A DNA stretch of 64,000 nt from Prosapia bicincta (GCA_036971475.1 JBAIZL010000001.1:153980044-154044043), one strand, 5' to 3'. Numbered from the stretch's first letter, positions 11,686-21,500 are shown. Made by a program: numbers and translations. The notes: generated by a model not told the origin, from the sequence alone.

Positions 11686-13843
11686 CGCTGAGCCCCATCC
11701 TCTTCAACCTCGCCATCGAGCCGGTAGTGAGGGCGGCTCATAGGTTGGCCCCGAGTCACGGGTATAGCTTGTTAGGCCATGACTTCTCGGTCTTGGCCTA
11801 TGCTGATGACATAGCCCTCATCTCTCCTGGTGTGGAGGAGATGCGCCAGCTGCTCGCGGTCACTGGTGAGGTCGCGTCATGGGCTGGCCTTAATTTCAAT
11901 TCGACTAAATGTGCCAGCCTCGACGTTGACTGCCGAGTAAAAAGACAAGTGACCGCTACGGTATTTAAAATTAATAATAAAGAGATGGCGGCCCTCGGGG
12001 AAGGCGAAGAATACTCTCACCTGGGTGTCCCCACTGGGTTCAAGATCTGCCAGACCCCGGTGGAGAGTATAAATACTATGGTAAAAGATCTGGAGGCAGT
12101 CAACCGGAGTCTCCTTGCGCCCTGGCAGAAGTTAGAGGTGGTCAGGATGTTCATCCTGCCACGTCTAGAGTATATACTTAGGGGTGCCAGGGTAGAGAAG
12201 ACCCCGCTAATTAAACTGGATAAGGCGGTGAGGCGCATGGCCAAATCATGGCTTTACCTACCTCGCCGGGCGAGCGCGGAGCTCGTCTACTTGGACCCGT
12301 TGGAGGGGGGAGCTGGTCTCCTTCCTCTGGCTGACCAGGTGGATGTGGCATCTGTCGTTCGTGCCTTCCGACTGATCACCTGTCGGGACCCAGTTGTTAA
12401 GGGCTTGGCGTTATCCGTGTTGGGCGGTGTAGTCCGTACACGTATAGGGCGGCTTCCCACTGAAGAAGACCTTGCCGGCTACCTATCGGGGAGACTTGAT
12501 GGGCAGTTCGGCAGAGACGGTGGTGACATTGCGTCAGTGTGGACTGTCGCAAGGAATGCTGCCCGACGGCTGCACAGCCGGATTGGGGTCACGTGGCGTT
12601 GGAGCTCGGTGTTGCGCGAGTTTCAAGTGGTTGTTCCGGCACCCGATGCTCCAATAGACCCCGTGGTCGTTCCGGAGAACGCCCGCCAGGTCCTTACGCG
12701 ACGACTGCGAGCGGCCGTGAGGTCTGGGTACCGTCGAAGACTGCTAGGGAAGGCGGACCAAGGGAAGGTGATCGATGTTTCGGTACGGTGCGAGACGTCT
12801 AATCATTTTATACGCACCGGTCGGTACACTCGATTCGCTGACTGGCGGTTCGTCTATAGAGCCCGGCTAGGAACGGTACCGCTCAATGGCTGCCGGCGTT
12901 TCGGGACCGGAGACAGGAGGTGTCGGCGGTGTGGTTATGCGTCAGAGACGCTTCCGCACGTGCTGAACCACTGTCTGAAGCACAGCGCGGCCCTGCAGGG
13001 TCGCCACGATGCTATCTTAAACCGATTATCAAAGGCGGTGCCGCGGCGGACTGGTGATGTTCGCGTAAATCAAACGGTGCCAGGTGTTAATTCCAAATTG
13101 AGGCCGGATCTGGTGGTGGTGAACGAGGGGACGAAAAAAATTTCAATCATAGATGTAGCGGTCCCCTTTGAAAACCGCTATCAGAATCTGGTGGAGGCAC
13201 GTAGTGCTAAAATCCAAAAGTATTCACACCTGGCAGAGGAGCTCCGCTTACAGGGTTATGAGGTGACCCTCAATGCCCTAGTGGTAGGAGCCCTCGGTTC
13301 GTAGGACCAACGTAACGAGGGGGTCATCCGGTTGCTGAGGATATCGCCTCGTTACGGAAAGATTATGAAAAGGCTAATGGTGTCGGATGCCATTAGATGG
13401 TCCCGGGACATATATGTAACGCACATCACCGGTCAGCAACAGTGGTAGCAGCTGGGCATGTTGCGGCTGGACGAAATTTTTAAATGTGTTTGGGAGGGAA
13501 GCACCAGCCACATTACATTTAAACCTTTATTTGTTTGTGGTTTGCGTGGCTGGTGCTATTAGTAGGATCAAAGTGTATATTGTTATTGTTAATGTTTTAC
13601 ATAACTATTAGCATATAAGTGCTCGGAGTTAATCCGATAGTTTGTATTTTTTATTGTTATTATATTTGTAAAAAGGAAGTGCCATTTAAATCTATGGAAT
13701 TGTATTTGAACATTTTGTGTGGTGCAGGACAATATATTTTTACTCATTGTTGTTGAAATTTTTATGAACTGTTGTTACTTGCTGCGCCTGTATACAAATT
13801 TGATTGTAAGGAAATATCTATGTATTCAAGTATTATTGAGCAA
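11686..13843 (+). mobile_element. 5'-truncated R2-like non-LTR retrotransposon inserted in the 62-bp array
   Basis: The 2158-base insertion begins inside the reverse-transcriptase coding region and ends after a 540-base 3' UTR that has no poly-A tail and finishes TATTATTGAGCAA. It is bounded by a 22-bp target-site duplication. The coding part ends in a zinc-knuckle and restriction-like endonuclease, the arrangement of the R2/R4/NeSL group rather than of APE-type LINEs. Base composition is far more GC-rich than the surroundings, and the reading frame is intact from the truncation point to the stop. Both suggest a young insertion. Confidence 0.88.
11688..13304 (+). CDS. R2-like reverse transcriptase C-terminus plus restriction-like endonuclease (5'-truncated)
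   Basis: The frame opens at the truncation point with LSPILFN, the end of the conserved GDPLSP motif of non-LTR reverse transcriptases. It runs uninterrupted for about 539 codons to a TAG. Numbering from the first GTG (11727), the catalytic YADD is at residues 25-28 and the HLGVPTG box at about 98-104. A CX2CX8HX4C knuckle uses C399, C402, H411 and C416. The endonuclease motif is RPD at 459-461 followed by D476 in IIDVAVPFE. This order (RT, knuckle, PD..D endonuclease) is that of R2-clade proteins, which nick the target and prime reverse transcription there. The N-terminal DNA-binding fingers and RT fingers are missing, so this copy cannot be autonomous. There is no real start codon; the frame is open from the junction. 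Confidence 0.9.
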   Translation: MSPILFNLAIEPVVRAAHRLAPSHGYSLLGHDFSVLAYADDIALISPGVEEMRQLLAVTGEVASWAGLNFNSTKCASLDVDCRVKRQVTATVFKINNKEMAALGEGEEYSHLGVPTGFKICQTPVESINTMVKDLEAVNRSLLAPWQKLEVVRMFILPRLEYILRGARVEKTPLIKLDKAVRRMAKSWLYLPRRASAELVYLDPLEGGAGLLPLADQVDVASVVRAFRLITCRDPVVKGLALSVLGGVVRTRIGRLPTEEDLAGYLSGRLDGQFGRDGGDIASVWTVARNAARRLHSRIGVTWRWSSVLREFQVVVPAPDAPIDPVVVPENARQVLTRRLRAAVRSGYRRRLLGKADQGKVIDVSVRCETSNHFIRTGRYTRFADWRFVYRARLGTVPLNGCRRFGTGDRRCRRCGYASETLPHVLNHCLKHSAALQGRHDAILNRLSKAVPRRTGDVRVNQTVPGVNSKLRPDLVVVNEGTKKISIIDVAVPFENRYQNLVEARSAKIQKYSHLAEELRLQGYEVTLNALVVGALGS

Positions 13844-14130
13844 TAAGGCGTAACTAATCTCATCCAGCATCTAAGTGAGGTAGTTTGGAGAACACAGGTA
13901 TTTACTAAGGCGTAACCAAAACTCGTCCAGCGTCTAAGTGAGGTAGTTTGGAGAACACAGGTATCAACTAAGGCGTAACTAAACTCATCCAGCATCTAAG
14001 TGAGGTAGTTTGGAGAACACAGGTATTTACTAAGGCGTAACCAAAACTCGTCCGGCATCTAAGTGAGGTAGTTTGGAGAACACAGGTATTTACTAAGGTG
14101 TAACTAAACTCGTCCAGCATCTAAGTGAGG
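13844..14130. repeat. 62-bp tandem array, right block
   Basis: About four and a half further units of the same 62-base repeat continue after the retrotransposon. The first 22 bases are the right target-site duplication. The array ends at GAGGTAGTTT, where the shared TAGTTT runs straight into a different 92-bp repeat. Confidence 0.92.
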
Positions 14131-14410
14131 TAGTTTCTGTATGTTAAATGAAACTAACGTCTACGCAGTCTTGAATTCTGTAGTCCATTGCGTTCGGTGA
14201 ATCTTATTAATAACTTAAATAATAGTTTCTGTATGTTAAATGAAACTAACGTCTACGCAGTCTTGAATTCTGTAGTCCATTGCGTTCGGTGAATCTTATT
14301 AATAACTTAAATAATAGTTTCTGTATGTTAAATGAAACTAACGTCTACGCAGTCTTGAATTCTGTAGTCCATTGCGTTCGGTGAATCTTATTAATAACTT
14401 AAACAATAGT
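14131..14410. repeat. 92-bp unit repeated three times, related to a foldback element
   Basis: TAGTTTCTGTATGTTAAATG recurs at 14131, 14223 and 14315, giving a 92-base period with near-identical copies. The last copy continues into TTTATGACTATCCGAACTTT. The unit's second half and this continuation match, in reverse complement, the right flank of the foldback at 53338-53581. The triplicate is therefore a tandem amplification of one end of that element family. Confidence 0.9.
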
Positions 14411-14809
14411 TTATGACTATCCGAACTTTACGCAATGTCTATGTAGTGTTGCAGTGTTATACATTTTTAGGCTTTTACAGATATTTTCATTTACAAACTT
14501 GAAAAGTAAAGTTTTACAAACTTGAAAAATGGAAGAACTTTAATTCGTTTAGCTACATGAATTAGACTAAATAAATTACGAACTAAGAAGGCAATTGGTC
14601 TGCACTGTGGATATAGTACCTAGTAACAAAGATCTTCGTTTTAATTGTTTATAAGAACTTACATTCGGTAGAGTTACAGATTGGCTCAGAATAATTGTGT
14701 AGTCTACACTTAAAATTCAACTCTTTTTGCAATGTAATAATTCTGATGAGTGTGATAACACACAGATATAGTCTATGTATAGTTTCTAATATAAAATGTT
14801 TTCTTGCAG
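14411..14809 (+). other. Intron sequence leading to the first visible exon
   Basis: AT-rich non-coding sequence that ends in TTTCTTGCAG, a good splice acceptor, at 14809. No other feature seen. Confidence 0.6.
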
Positions 14810-15042
14810 ATTCCTTCGTTAACAGCCAAGAATGGACAGTATCACGCTGTGTTCCCGACTTGAGACTGGGCATTGTAGGGTCTTTATCGTCGGGCAAATC
14901 CGCGCTCGTGCATCGTTACCTGACCGGCTCGTACATGCAGGAAGAGTCTCCGGAGGGAGGACGTTTCAAGAAGGAGATACTCCTGGACGGACAGAGTCAT
15001 CTGCTTCTCATCCGGGATGAAGGAGGACCGCCTGAACTACAG
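14810..15042 (+). CDS. CenG1A: Centaurin-gamma/AGAP exon: start of the GTPase-like domain
   Basis: This 233-base internal exon has acceptor TTCTTGCAG and donor CAG|GTTGGT. It enters with two bases of a split codon and ends in phase 0. It encodes about 77 residues beginning SFVNSQEW. The run [20 protein letters not shown] holds the P-loop GSLSSGKS (bases 14878-14901). DEGG in [11 protein letters not shown] is the G3/Walker B site. The spacing and wording match the Ras-like GLD domain of AGAP proteins, which are Arf GTPase-activating proteins working on endosomes and at the membrane. The GLD domain binds nucleotide and small-GTPase partners. The preceding exons are not in the window. Confidence 0.95.
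14878..14901 (+). other. CenG1A: P-loop (G1 motif) of the AGAP GTPase domain
   Basis: Encodes GSLSSGKS, matching GxxxxGK[S/T], the phosphate-binding loop. All key residues are intact. Confidence 0.93.
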
Positions 15043-15755
15043 GTTGGTCAAAAATAATACAATATTTATGAATTAGTATAGAGTGTGTGAAAATGTGTAG
15101 GCCTGTCCCACTAACTGTTAAATTGTAATTTTTTATAGAAATTGTTGGTTCATACTTTGTCAGACTCGTCTTAGAAATAATAGTTACAGATAATGCTAAA
15201 CTAATCAAAAAATATTTAGAAGCCACTATAATAATACATTTTAATATGTTTAGATTTTGTCCCAGTTTAACAAAAGCATTGAGAAGTACTACTGCCTCTT
15301 TAAAAATTTATTAAGAATGAGAAAAATTTGCCCTCGTAGAAACTATAGTAGTGTTCTTATTTTTTTGTTACTAGTAAAATCATATTTTTATAGCAAAAAG
15401 CACATAAAGGCTGTGGAATAGATTCTTGCCTCTTCATTGTAAGAATTCACTACTTACTGATTAATTTAGCAGACGCATTTTGCGCTATGTCAGCACATTT
15501 TTTAACGCTGTGAATTACTGACAAGACTGTTGGTCAGGTATTCTCATAGCAATAGTTAATTTTTTCTCAGCAACTCCTCTCTTTACACACACACACACCC
15601 TACTTATACATAGACGGCTCACTAGTCACTTCTAAGACACTTCTTAGATCTAATGAAAATATTTGATTTTGTTAGAAAATAGAAATATTGAAAATAAACT
15701 AGACAGTTTTTTTACTAATCGAATAATACATTTTGTAATTCATTTCAGGATCCTC

Positions 15756-15757
<2 letters not shown>

Positions 15758-15820
<63 letters not shown>
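15758..15820. repeat. (AT)n microsatellite
   Basis: About 63 bases of alternating TA immediately left of a Penelope-like element. It is one of several AT tracts bounding this element class in the window. Confidence 0.95.
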
Positions 15821-15823
<3 letters not shown>

Positions 15824-15888
15824 CGTTTTCTTGTTTAATAATTTAAAATAACGTAGGTTATTCAAATACAAGAATATTTATTACTTAT

Positions 15889-15933
15889 ATTCAAAGCGTT
15901 TCGTTGGTAAGCAGTACTAACATCATCAGGAAT
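15889..15933 (-). ncRNA. Hammerhead-ribozyme-like motif at PLE 3' end
   Basis: Read on the minus strand: AUUC, CUGAUGA, stem II (GUUAGUA with UACCAAC, one A-C mismatch), GAA, a short stem III (ACGCUU, one change from the palindrome AAGCUU), U, then GAAU. AUUC pairs with GAAU as stem I and the predicted cleavage is just before GAAU. All core boxes are intact. Activity is inferred. Confidence 0.62.
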
Positions 15934-16020
15934 GAAAATTACAATAATGTAAGCTATAGGCCTAAAACATATGTTAAATTAGAAATAGAATTGTTGCTAA
16001 ATTTATACGAATTGCCAAGT

Positions 16021-16711
16021 TTATTTTGTTGCTGTAACATTATAGACATTGAATATAGTATCAAATTTAGAATGTATTTGTATTTGTTCTTTTATTAATT
16101 TGTTATTATTATTGTATTTATATATTTCGAATGCTTCATATATATTCATTCTTAATCCCTTATTAATTTTTTTTATAAGTTTCATATTTTCAATATTTGG
16201 AAATTGGTGCTTATTATTAATACAATGATTTGCGAAATTTGAGTTTTATATTTCTGGATTAATATAAGCATTCAAATGTTCTTTATATCTTTCTTTTAAT
16301 TTTTTCTTGGTTTGACCTATATAAGCTTTATTACAATTTTCGCATTCTAATTTATAAACACCACCTTTTTCATGCACAATAATTGTTTTATTATTGTTAT
16401 TTATTATGTTTATTATTTTGTTATTAGTTTTGTATGCAATTTTGATATTTGTATTTTTAAATAATTTGGTGATATTTTTTATTTCATGGCCTATAAATAA
16501 AAATGGAAGTCCATATTGTATTATTATTATTATTGCAAATTAAATTATTATTTTGTTTATTCAAAATATTATAATTCAGTTTGTCAACAGTTTTCTTTTT
16601 ATAACCGTTTTCTAATGCAATTTGATAAATTATTTTTTTTTCTCTTATTTTATTTTCTTCATTCATGGGTATTTTATGCATTCTATATAGTAAGTTATAT
16701 AAAGCAGCCAT
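16021..16711 (-). pseudogene. Penelope-like ORF: linker and GIY-YIG endonuclease, broken
   Basis: Translated on the minus strand, the region begins MAALYNLLYRMHKIPMNEEN and runs through an Asn-rich stretch. Near 16490-16520 the frame shifts, to resume with GLPFLFIGHEIKNI. Further on, GGVYKLECENCNKAYIGQT is the GIY-YIG core with its upstream Cys pair (CENC). A single stop (after YINPEI) interrupts it before NFANHCINNKHQFPNIEN and LRMNIYEAFEIYKY. The frame ends at TAA (16021-16023). GIY-YIG proteins nick DNA; in Penelope-like elements this domain is fused C-terminal to the reverse transcriptase. The frameshift and stop make this copy inactive. Most of the reverse transcriptase is absent. Confidence 0.87.
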
Positions 16712-16755
16712 TTTTTTGATTATATTCTTGTATTTGAATAACCTATGTTGCTTTA

Positions 16756-16786
<31 letters not shown>

Positions 16787-16866
16787 AATATCGTAATATG
16801 TTTTCTTGTGTATTAATAAAGAACAAAAGTCAAAATACAAATACAAGAATTATATTTGAACTTACA

Positions 16867-16911
16867 ATTCAAAGCTTTTCGTTGGCTAACAGTACAAACA
16901 TCATCAGGAAT
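16867..16911 (-). ncRNA. Hammerhead-like motif, left arm of foldback
   Basis: On the minus strand: AUUC, CUGAUGA, a stem II with two mismatches, GAA, palindromic AAGCUU, U, GAAU. Boxes and stem I are intact, but the weakened stem II suggests decay. Confidence 0.55.
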
Positions 16912-16940
16912 ATTAAACAATTGATCAGGAATTGTTTAAT

Positions 16941-16985
16941 ATTCCTGATGATGTTGGTACTGTTTATCAACGAAAATCTTTGAAT
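16941..16985 (+). ncRNA. Hammerhead-like motif, right arm of foldback
   Basis: Plus strand: AUUC, CUGAUGA, stem II of seven pairs (GUUGGUA with UAUCAAC, including one G-U), GAA, AAUCUU (one change from AAGCUU), U, GAAU. Stem I is AUUC/GAAU. Opposite orientation to the motif at 16867-16911. Confidence 0.6.
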
Positions 16986-17051
16986 AAAAATTTATAAATA
17001 ATTCTTGTATTTGAATAACCTTAAATGTTTTTGATTATTATACAGGAAAAC

Positions 17052-17055
<4 letters not shown>

Positions 17056-17127
<72 letters not shown>
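17056..17127. repeat. (AT)n microsatellite
   Basis: About 72 bases of alternating AT between two Penelope-derived segments. Confidence 0.95.
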
Positions 17128-17132
<5 letters not shown>

Positions 17133-17180
17133 TAAATTAAAAATATTTCAAAAACAAGAATACTTTTAATGAATATATTT

Positions 17181-17226
17181 ATTCAAAGTTTTTCGTCGAT
17201 AAAACAGTACCAGCATCTTCAGGAAA
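17181..17226 (-). ncRNA. Hammerhead-like motif, left arm (CUGAAGA variant)
   Basis: On the minus strand: UUUC, CUGAAGA, stem II, GAA, AAACUU, U, GAAU. The box carries U7 to A compared with CUGAUGA; that position tolerates substitution in known hammerheads. Stem I keeps three of four pairs. Confidence 0.45.
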
Positions 17227-17304
17227 ATAATTATCTAATAAAATATTTTTACAAAACTAAATCATATGTGCTACAATCGACCGTATGTTTATAAGTATTG
17301 CACT

Positions 17305-17515
17305 TTATGTAAATGTTTCTATAACATCAATGACTTTATAAATAGTTTGGTGCCTTGATCTCACTTGAATTTGTTCATCAATTAATTTGTCTTTAATTTT
17401 ATGCTTATAAATTTCCAATGTTTCAAATATATTCATTTTTAATCCTCTATTTAATTCTTTTATTAAATTCATATTTTCTATTTCCGGATACTCGTGTCCA
17501 TTATTAAATATTATT
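17305..17515 (-). pseudogene. Penelope-like ORF C-terminal remnant
   Basis: The minus strand reads NNGHEYPEIENMNLIKELNR, then GLKMNIFETLEIYKHK and a tail ending IETFT before a stop at 17305-17307. It aligns with the tail of the ORF at 16021-16711 (QFPNIENMKLIKKIN, LRMNIYEAFEIYKY), so it is the region after the GIY-YIG core. Upstream catalytic parts are deleted. Confidence 0.78.
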
Positions 17516-17539
17516 AAAAATATTTTATTAGATAATTAT

Positions 17540-17585
17540 TTTCCTGAAGATGCTGGTACTATTTTATCGGCGAAAAGCTTTGAAT
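17540..17585 (+). ncRNA. Hammerhead-like motif, right arm (CUGAAGA variant)
   Basis: Plus strand: UUUC, CUGAAGA, stem II of seven pairs (GCUGGUA with UAUCGGC), GAA, palindromic AAGCUU, U, GAAU. Relative to the copy at 16941 the second pair of stem II changes from U-A to C-G on both strands, a compensatory change. Confidence 0.52.
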
Positions 17586-17667
17586 AAATATATTCATTAA
17601 AAGTATTCTAGTTTTTTAAATATTTTTAATTTATTAACTATATTACAAGAAAACATATCACCATATT

Positions 17668-17679
17668 CAATATATATAT

Positions 17680-17757
<78 letters not shown>
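17668..17757. repeat. (AT)n microsatellite
   Basis: About 90 bases of alternating AT that end the Penelope-rich segment. An 11-base poly-C run follows near 17787. Confidence 0.95.
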
Positions 17758-17761
<4 letters not shown>

Positions 17762-17847
17762 AAATCCTGCTACTGATTCACACTTCCCCCCCCCCCATTT
17801 ATAGCATTTTATTAAATGTTCAAATTTTCAATATTTAATCACATACT

Positions 17848-17955
17848 TTTTATTCATCCACTCCAGTTTAAATACATTTTTTACACCTGTAATGAGTAGC
17901 ACTTGATGTTAATACGGGTTTTTCAAGTAATTATTCATTTAATTAAATTTAAATA
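17848..17955. mobile_element. Half-copy of the foldback seen at 54215-54560
   Basis: TTTTTATTCATCCACTC, then CACTTGATGTTAATAC and an ATTCATTTAATTAAATTT-like tail follow the left arm of the 54-kb foldback in the same order. No right arm is visible here. The rest of 17958-19378 shows nothing I can assign. Confidence 0.6.
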
Positions 17956-19380
17956 ATTAATTTCACTTCTTATTTTGCTACTTATCATTGTGAATCTGTC
18001 TTTGTATACACATCTTTATATTATTTGTAAATATTAATTAAAGGTAGATAAAATTAATACAAACAATCATATAGGAAGGATGGACAGAAGGTTCTACCAT
18101 ATAGAAACTCATGAAATAATCATTATTAATCTTATTAAAGGATAGCTTTGAAGTCTCACTTATAGGAAACGAAGATATATTTTAATAAGTTTTTTTCTAA
18201 AACATTTTGAATTTAATGTACTTAAGAACAAAATGTATTTTAAAAAGATATAGATAAGATTTACTGAATCTCAGCAATCGCGGTTATTTTTTATTTTGTA
18301 GTTAGAATACTGGTAGTTTTTCTGTTATTTACTTTCTCACTTTTGTCAACAAATATTTTTGTTTGTTATTGCCTGTGCTGGGCAGTATTCCACTCCTTAC
18401 GTTGTTAAATAAAATACTATTTTTACCTGCCGCCATTACAAACAACAATTCTCCGACGTAGCGTATAACGATTTTGAGAAATTTTTGAAATGCTCCTAAT
18501 GCTATCCTCGAATTAAAACGTGTTATATTTTAACTAGATTTTAAACTGATTATTTCAACAGACATGTTGGTTTTTTTCTATTAATAGCGTTTTACTTCTA
18601 TAATGAGCGTTTTACAGCTCAACGAACCGAAAGTGTTAAAGTTCGAAGGTTTAAGGACGGCTAGCCACTAGTTCACTGTTCTGGTTTACGAGGGCAAACT
18701 TGTAATTAAATTTGTAGGCCTATCTGACAAGGTACAGAAATGTGACCAATGAAAAAGTAGAATTATATCTCTGATATTAAATATAACTTGTAAATTTTAG
18801 AAAGTAAATCCGATTGGTTTTTATTTTTAAACTGGTGTATAAACAATAATACCTATATAAACATCATATGTAATGGTTTTGTTGCGTGTTTACTACTGTC
18901 GCGGTCGATTTTATAGATATTACAATAATTTTCTTTTTTCCTCTAAAGGTCTGTTTGACGTAACCGTCTTTGAATTTTACAATTTTGTAAACATTATAAA
19001 TTTCAACTATATTTACCATCCCCCTCCATGAATAATTTTGTTGTTTACTAATTTTAGTAATCCATTACTTTCCAAATGGATCGAAGCAAACGCTTTGGAG
19101 ACATTTTATGGAAATGCGGTTTGTTGTAAAAATTCAAAGTGTTTAAGGTAAATTATTTTAAATGCAAATCTAATTTCGATTTTTTTTTGTTACAATAAAT
19201 ATTTATTCATGTAATACTTAGTTATTCGAATTCCTGAAAATAAATTGTACACTAAATTCGGTCAACCCATTTCATTTCAAAGCTTTACAGATTACTTAAG
19301 ATGATGAGGTGTACTGACAAAATTTTGTTTAAGAATACGGTTGATGAGTGAGTCAAAGAAATCGATTTATTAGGAATTTT

Positions 19381-19417
19381 GCAACGTTTCGACGACGAAA
19401 TTGTCGTCCTTATTCAG
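19381..19417 (-). ncRNA. Decayed hammerhead-like hairpin
   Basis: The minus strand reads CUGAAUAAG, a perfect 6-bp hairpin GACGAC/GUCGUC, then GAA and palindromic ACGU. This resembles the hammerhead order, but the first box is wrong (CUGAAUA for CUGAUGA) and stem I is only two pairs. The adjoining 19420-20150 may include a poor Penelope-like tail (minus strand NGDYFLIRGNPDLKD near 19755-19800), which I cannot confirm. Confidence 0.3.
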
Positions 19418-20159
19418 GCCTTCAAGTATAATAGACATAATTAACATCTACGTCATACAAATTCGTAACAAAATTAACAAAAAATTTAAAAAAATTAAAA
19501 TAAGTTATTAACACTAATAAATTAACACAAATAAATTAAATAATTAGAAAACACACTATAAAACGTGTTAGTCCATGATAGTAAAAACTTTAAACAATTA
19601 ATTAAAATGTGTCAAAAAATTCCCAAATATGTAACAGTAATACAAGCTATGATGTCCAGTAAAATCATTACTAGACATCTGGTGCATGAACAACTAGACC
19701 CTTCAAGAGTTTTAAAGCTTTATGACTAAAGGATTATAAATACTGAGTGTCCTTAAGATCAGGGTTACCTCTTATTAAGAAGTAATCTCCATTAAGAGCT
19801 TTGTTGCTTCTGAATACCATTACAAATACCCACATTAGAATCGTTACTTGACAGATTATCATTGCAGCTATGATGTTGGAGGATGTTTAAAAGATGGCGT
19901 TGAGATAATGCCACGACATTGACTGTGACGACGTTATTGTCTTTTTACGTTATATTAATATATTCAATATAATATTATAGTAGCTTTACAAACATTTTAG
20001 TTGTGTTTAAATTTGTGGCGTAACATTTTAATGAGTACTTTATTATTTTTCTCTAAAATATTTGATTTAGTTTTTAGTCTCTTTAAGTATTTGGTTTTTT
20101 AATCTTAGGTTATTTTATTTTAGTTTCTAGTTAGTTATTTGTCTTCGCGATTAGAACCT

Positions 20160-21500
20160 AATTTGGTTTTTTTACCCAGGAACAAATACGTTCTAATAAT
20201 AGAACTATAGTGTAAGGTTAGTTTCAAGAGACCTTAACACTTCTACTTAATTTAATACCTTGATTAAGATACCTTAACTTAATTTGTTTTTTTTTCACCC
20301 AGGAACAAATACGTTCGAATAATAGAACTATAGTGTAAGGTTAGTTTCAAGAGACCTTAACACTTCTACTTAATTTAATACCTTGATTAAGATACCTTAA
20401 CTTAATTTGTTTTTTTTTACCCAGGAACAAATACGTTCGAATAATAGAACTACAGTATAAGGTTAGTTTCAAGAGACCTTAACACTTCTACTTAATTTAA
20501 TACCTTGATTAAGATACCTTAACCTAATTTGTTTTTTTTTTACCCAGGAACAAATACGTTCGAATAATAGAACTATAGTATAAGGTTAGTTTCAAGAGAC
20601 CTTAACACTTCTACTTAATTTAATACCTTGATTAAGATACCTTAACCTAATTTGGTTTTTTTTACCCAGGAACAAATACGTTCGAATAATAGAACTACGG
20701 TATAGTATAAGGTTAGTTTCAAGAGACCTTAACACTTCTACTTAATTTAATACCTTGATTAAGATACCTTAACTTAATTTTTTTTTTACCCAGGAACAAA
20801 TACGTTCGAATAATAGAACCATAGTATAAGATTAGTCTCAAGAGACCTTAACACTTCTACTTAATTTAATACCTTGATTAAGATACCTTAACTTAATTTG
20901 TTTTTTTTACCCAGGAACAAATACGTTCGAATAATAGAACTATAGTATAAGGTTAGTTTCAAGAGACCTTAACACTTCTACTTAATTTAATACCTTGATT
21001 AAGATACCTTAACTTAATTTTTTTTTTACCCAGGAACAAATACGTTCGAATAATAGAACCATAGTATAAGATTAGTCTCAAGAGACCTTAACACTTCTAC
21101 TTAATTTAATACCTTGATTAAGATACCTTAACTTAATTTGTTTTTTTTACCCAGGAACAAATACGTTCGAATAATAGAACTATAGTATAAGGTTAGTTTC
21201 AAGAGACCTTAACACTTCTACTTAATTTAATATCTTGATTAAGATACCTTAACTTAGTTGTTTTTTTTTATCCAGGAACAAATACGTTCGAATAATAGAA
21301 ATATAGTATAAGGTTAGTCTCGACACCTTAACACTTCTACTTAATTTAATACCTTAATTAAGATACCTTAACTTAATTTGTTTTTTTTTACCCAGGAACA
21401 AATACGTTCGAATAATAGAACTATAGTATAAGGTTAGTCTCAAGAGACCCTAACACTTCTACTTAATTTAATACCTTAATTAAGACACCTTAAGTCTTAA
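20160..21500. repeat. Tandem array of about 122-bp units, 11 copies
   Basis: ACCCAGGAACAAATACGTTC recurs at intervals of 119-124 bases from about 20175 to 21391. Length differences come mainly from a poly-T run of 7-10 bases in each unit. A variant pair (ATAGTATAAGATTAGTCTC) appears at about 20820 and 21060, 240 bases apart, showing duplication of a two-unit block. Confidence 0.95.

Larger units (their letters stand above)
15822..16755 (-). mobile_element. Penelope-like element fragment (minus strand)
   Basis: The fragment lies between two (AT)n tracts. On the minus strand it encodes the region between the reverse transcriptase and the end of a GIY-YIG endonuclease. Its 3' end (low coordinates) carries a hammerhead-like motif. 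The 28 bases around GGTTATTCAAATACAAGAAT near the left end recur inverted near 16728-16755, so the fragment has matching ends. GIY-YIG plus hammerheads at the ends is diagnostic of Penelope-like retroelements. Confidence 0.85.
16790..17055. mobile_element. Foldback made of two inverted PLE ends
   Basis: The left half (GTTTTCTTGTGTATTAATAA, then AAATACAAGAAT and CAAAGCTTTTCG) is the inverse of the right half (CGAAAATCTTTG, ATTCTTGTATTTGAATAACC, AGGAAAACATAT). The centre is an inverted ATTAAACAATTGATCAGGAA / ATTGTTTAATATTCC junction. No coding sequence remains. It sits between (AT)n tracts, like the neighbouring coding fragments. It is best read as a nonautonomous, solo-end derivative of the Penelope-like family. 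Confidence 0.8.
17128..17660 (-). mobile_element. Penelope-like element fragment with long inverted ends
   Basis: The left end (AAAATATTTCAAAAACAAGA ... TTCGTCGATAAAACAGTACC) is matched in inverse by the right end (GGTACTATTTTATCGGCGAA ... TTTTTTAAATATTTTTAATT) for roughly 100 bases. Each end carries a hammerhead-like motif whose box reads CUGAAGA rather than CUGAUGA. A C-terminal PLE coding remnant lies between. (AT)n tracts border both sides. Confidence 0.8.

Noticed and set aside
19755..19860. Penelope-like C-terminal coding tail on the minus strand
   Set aside because: NGDYFLIRGNPDL is only loosely similar to the tails of such elements and the surrounding frames are closed.
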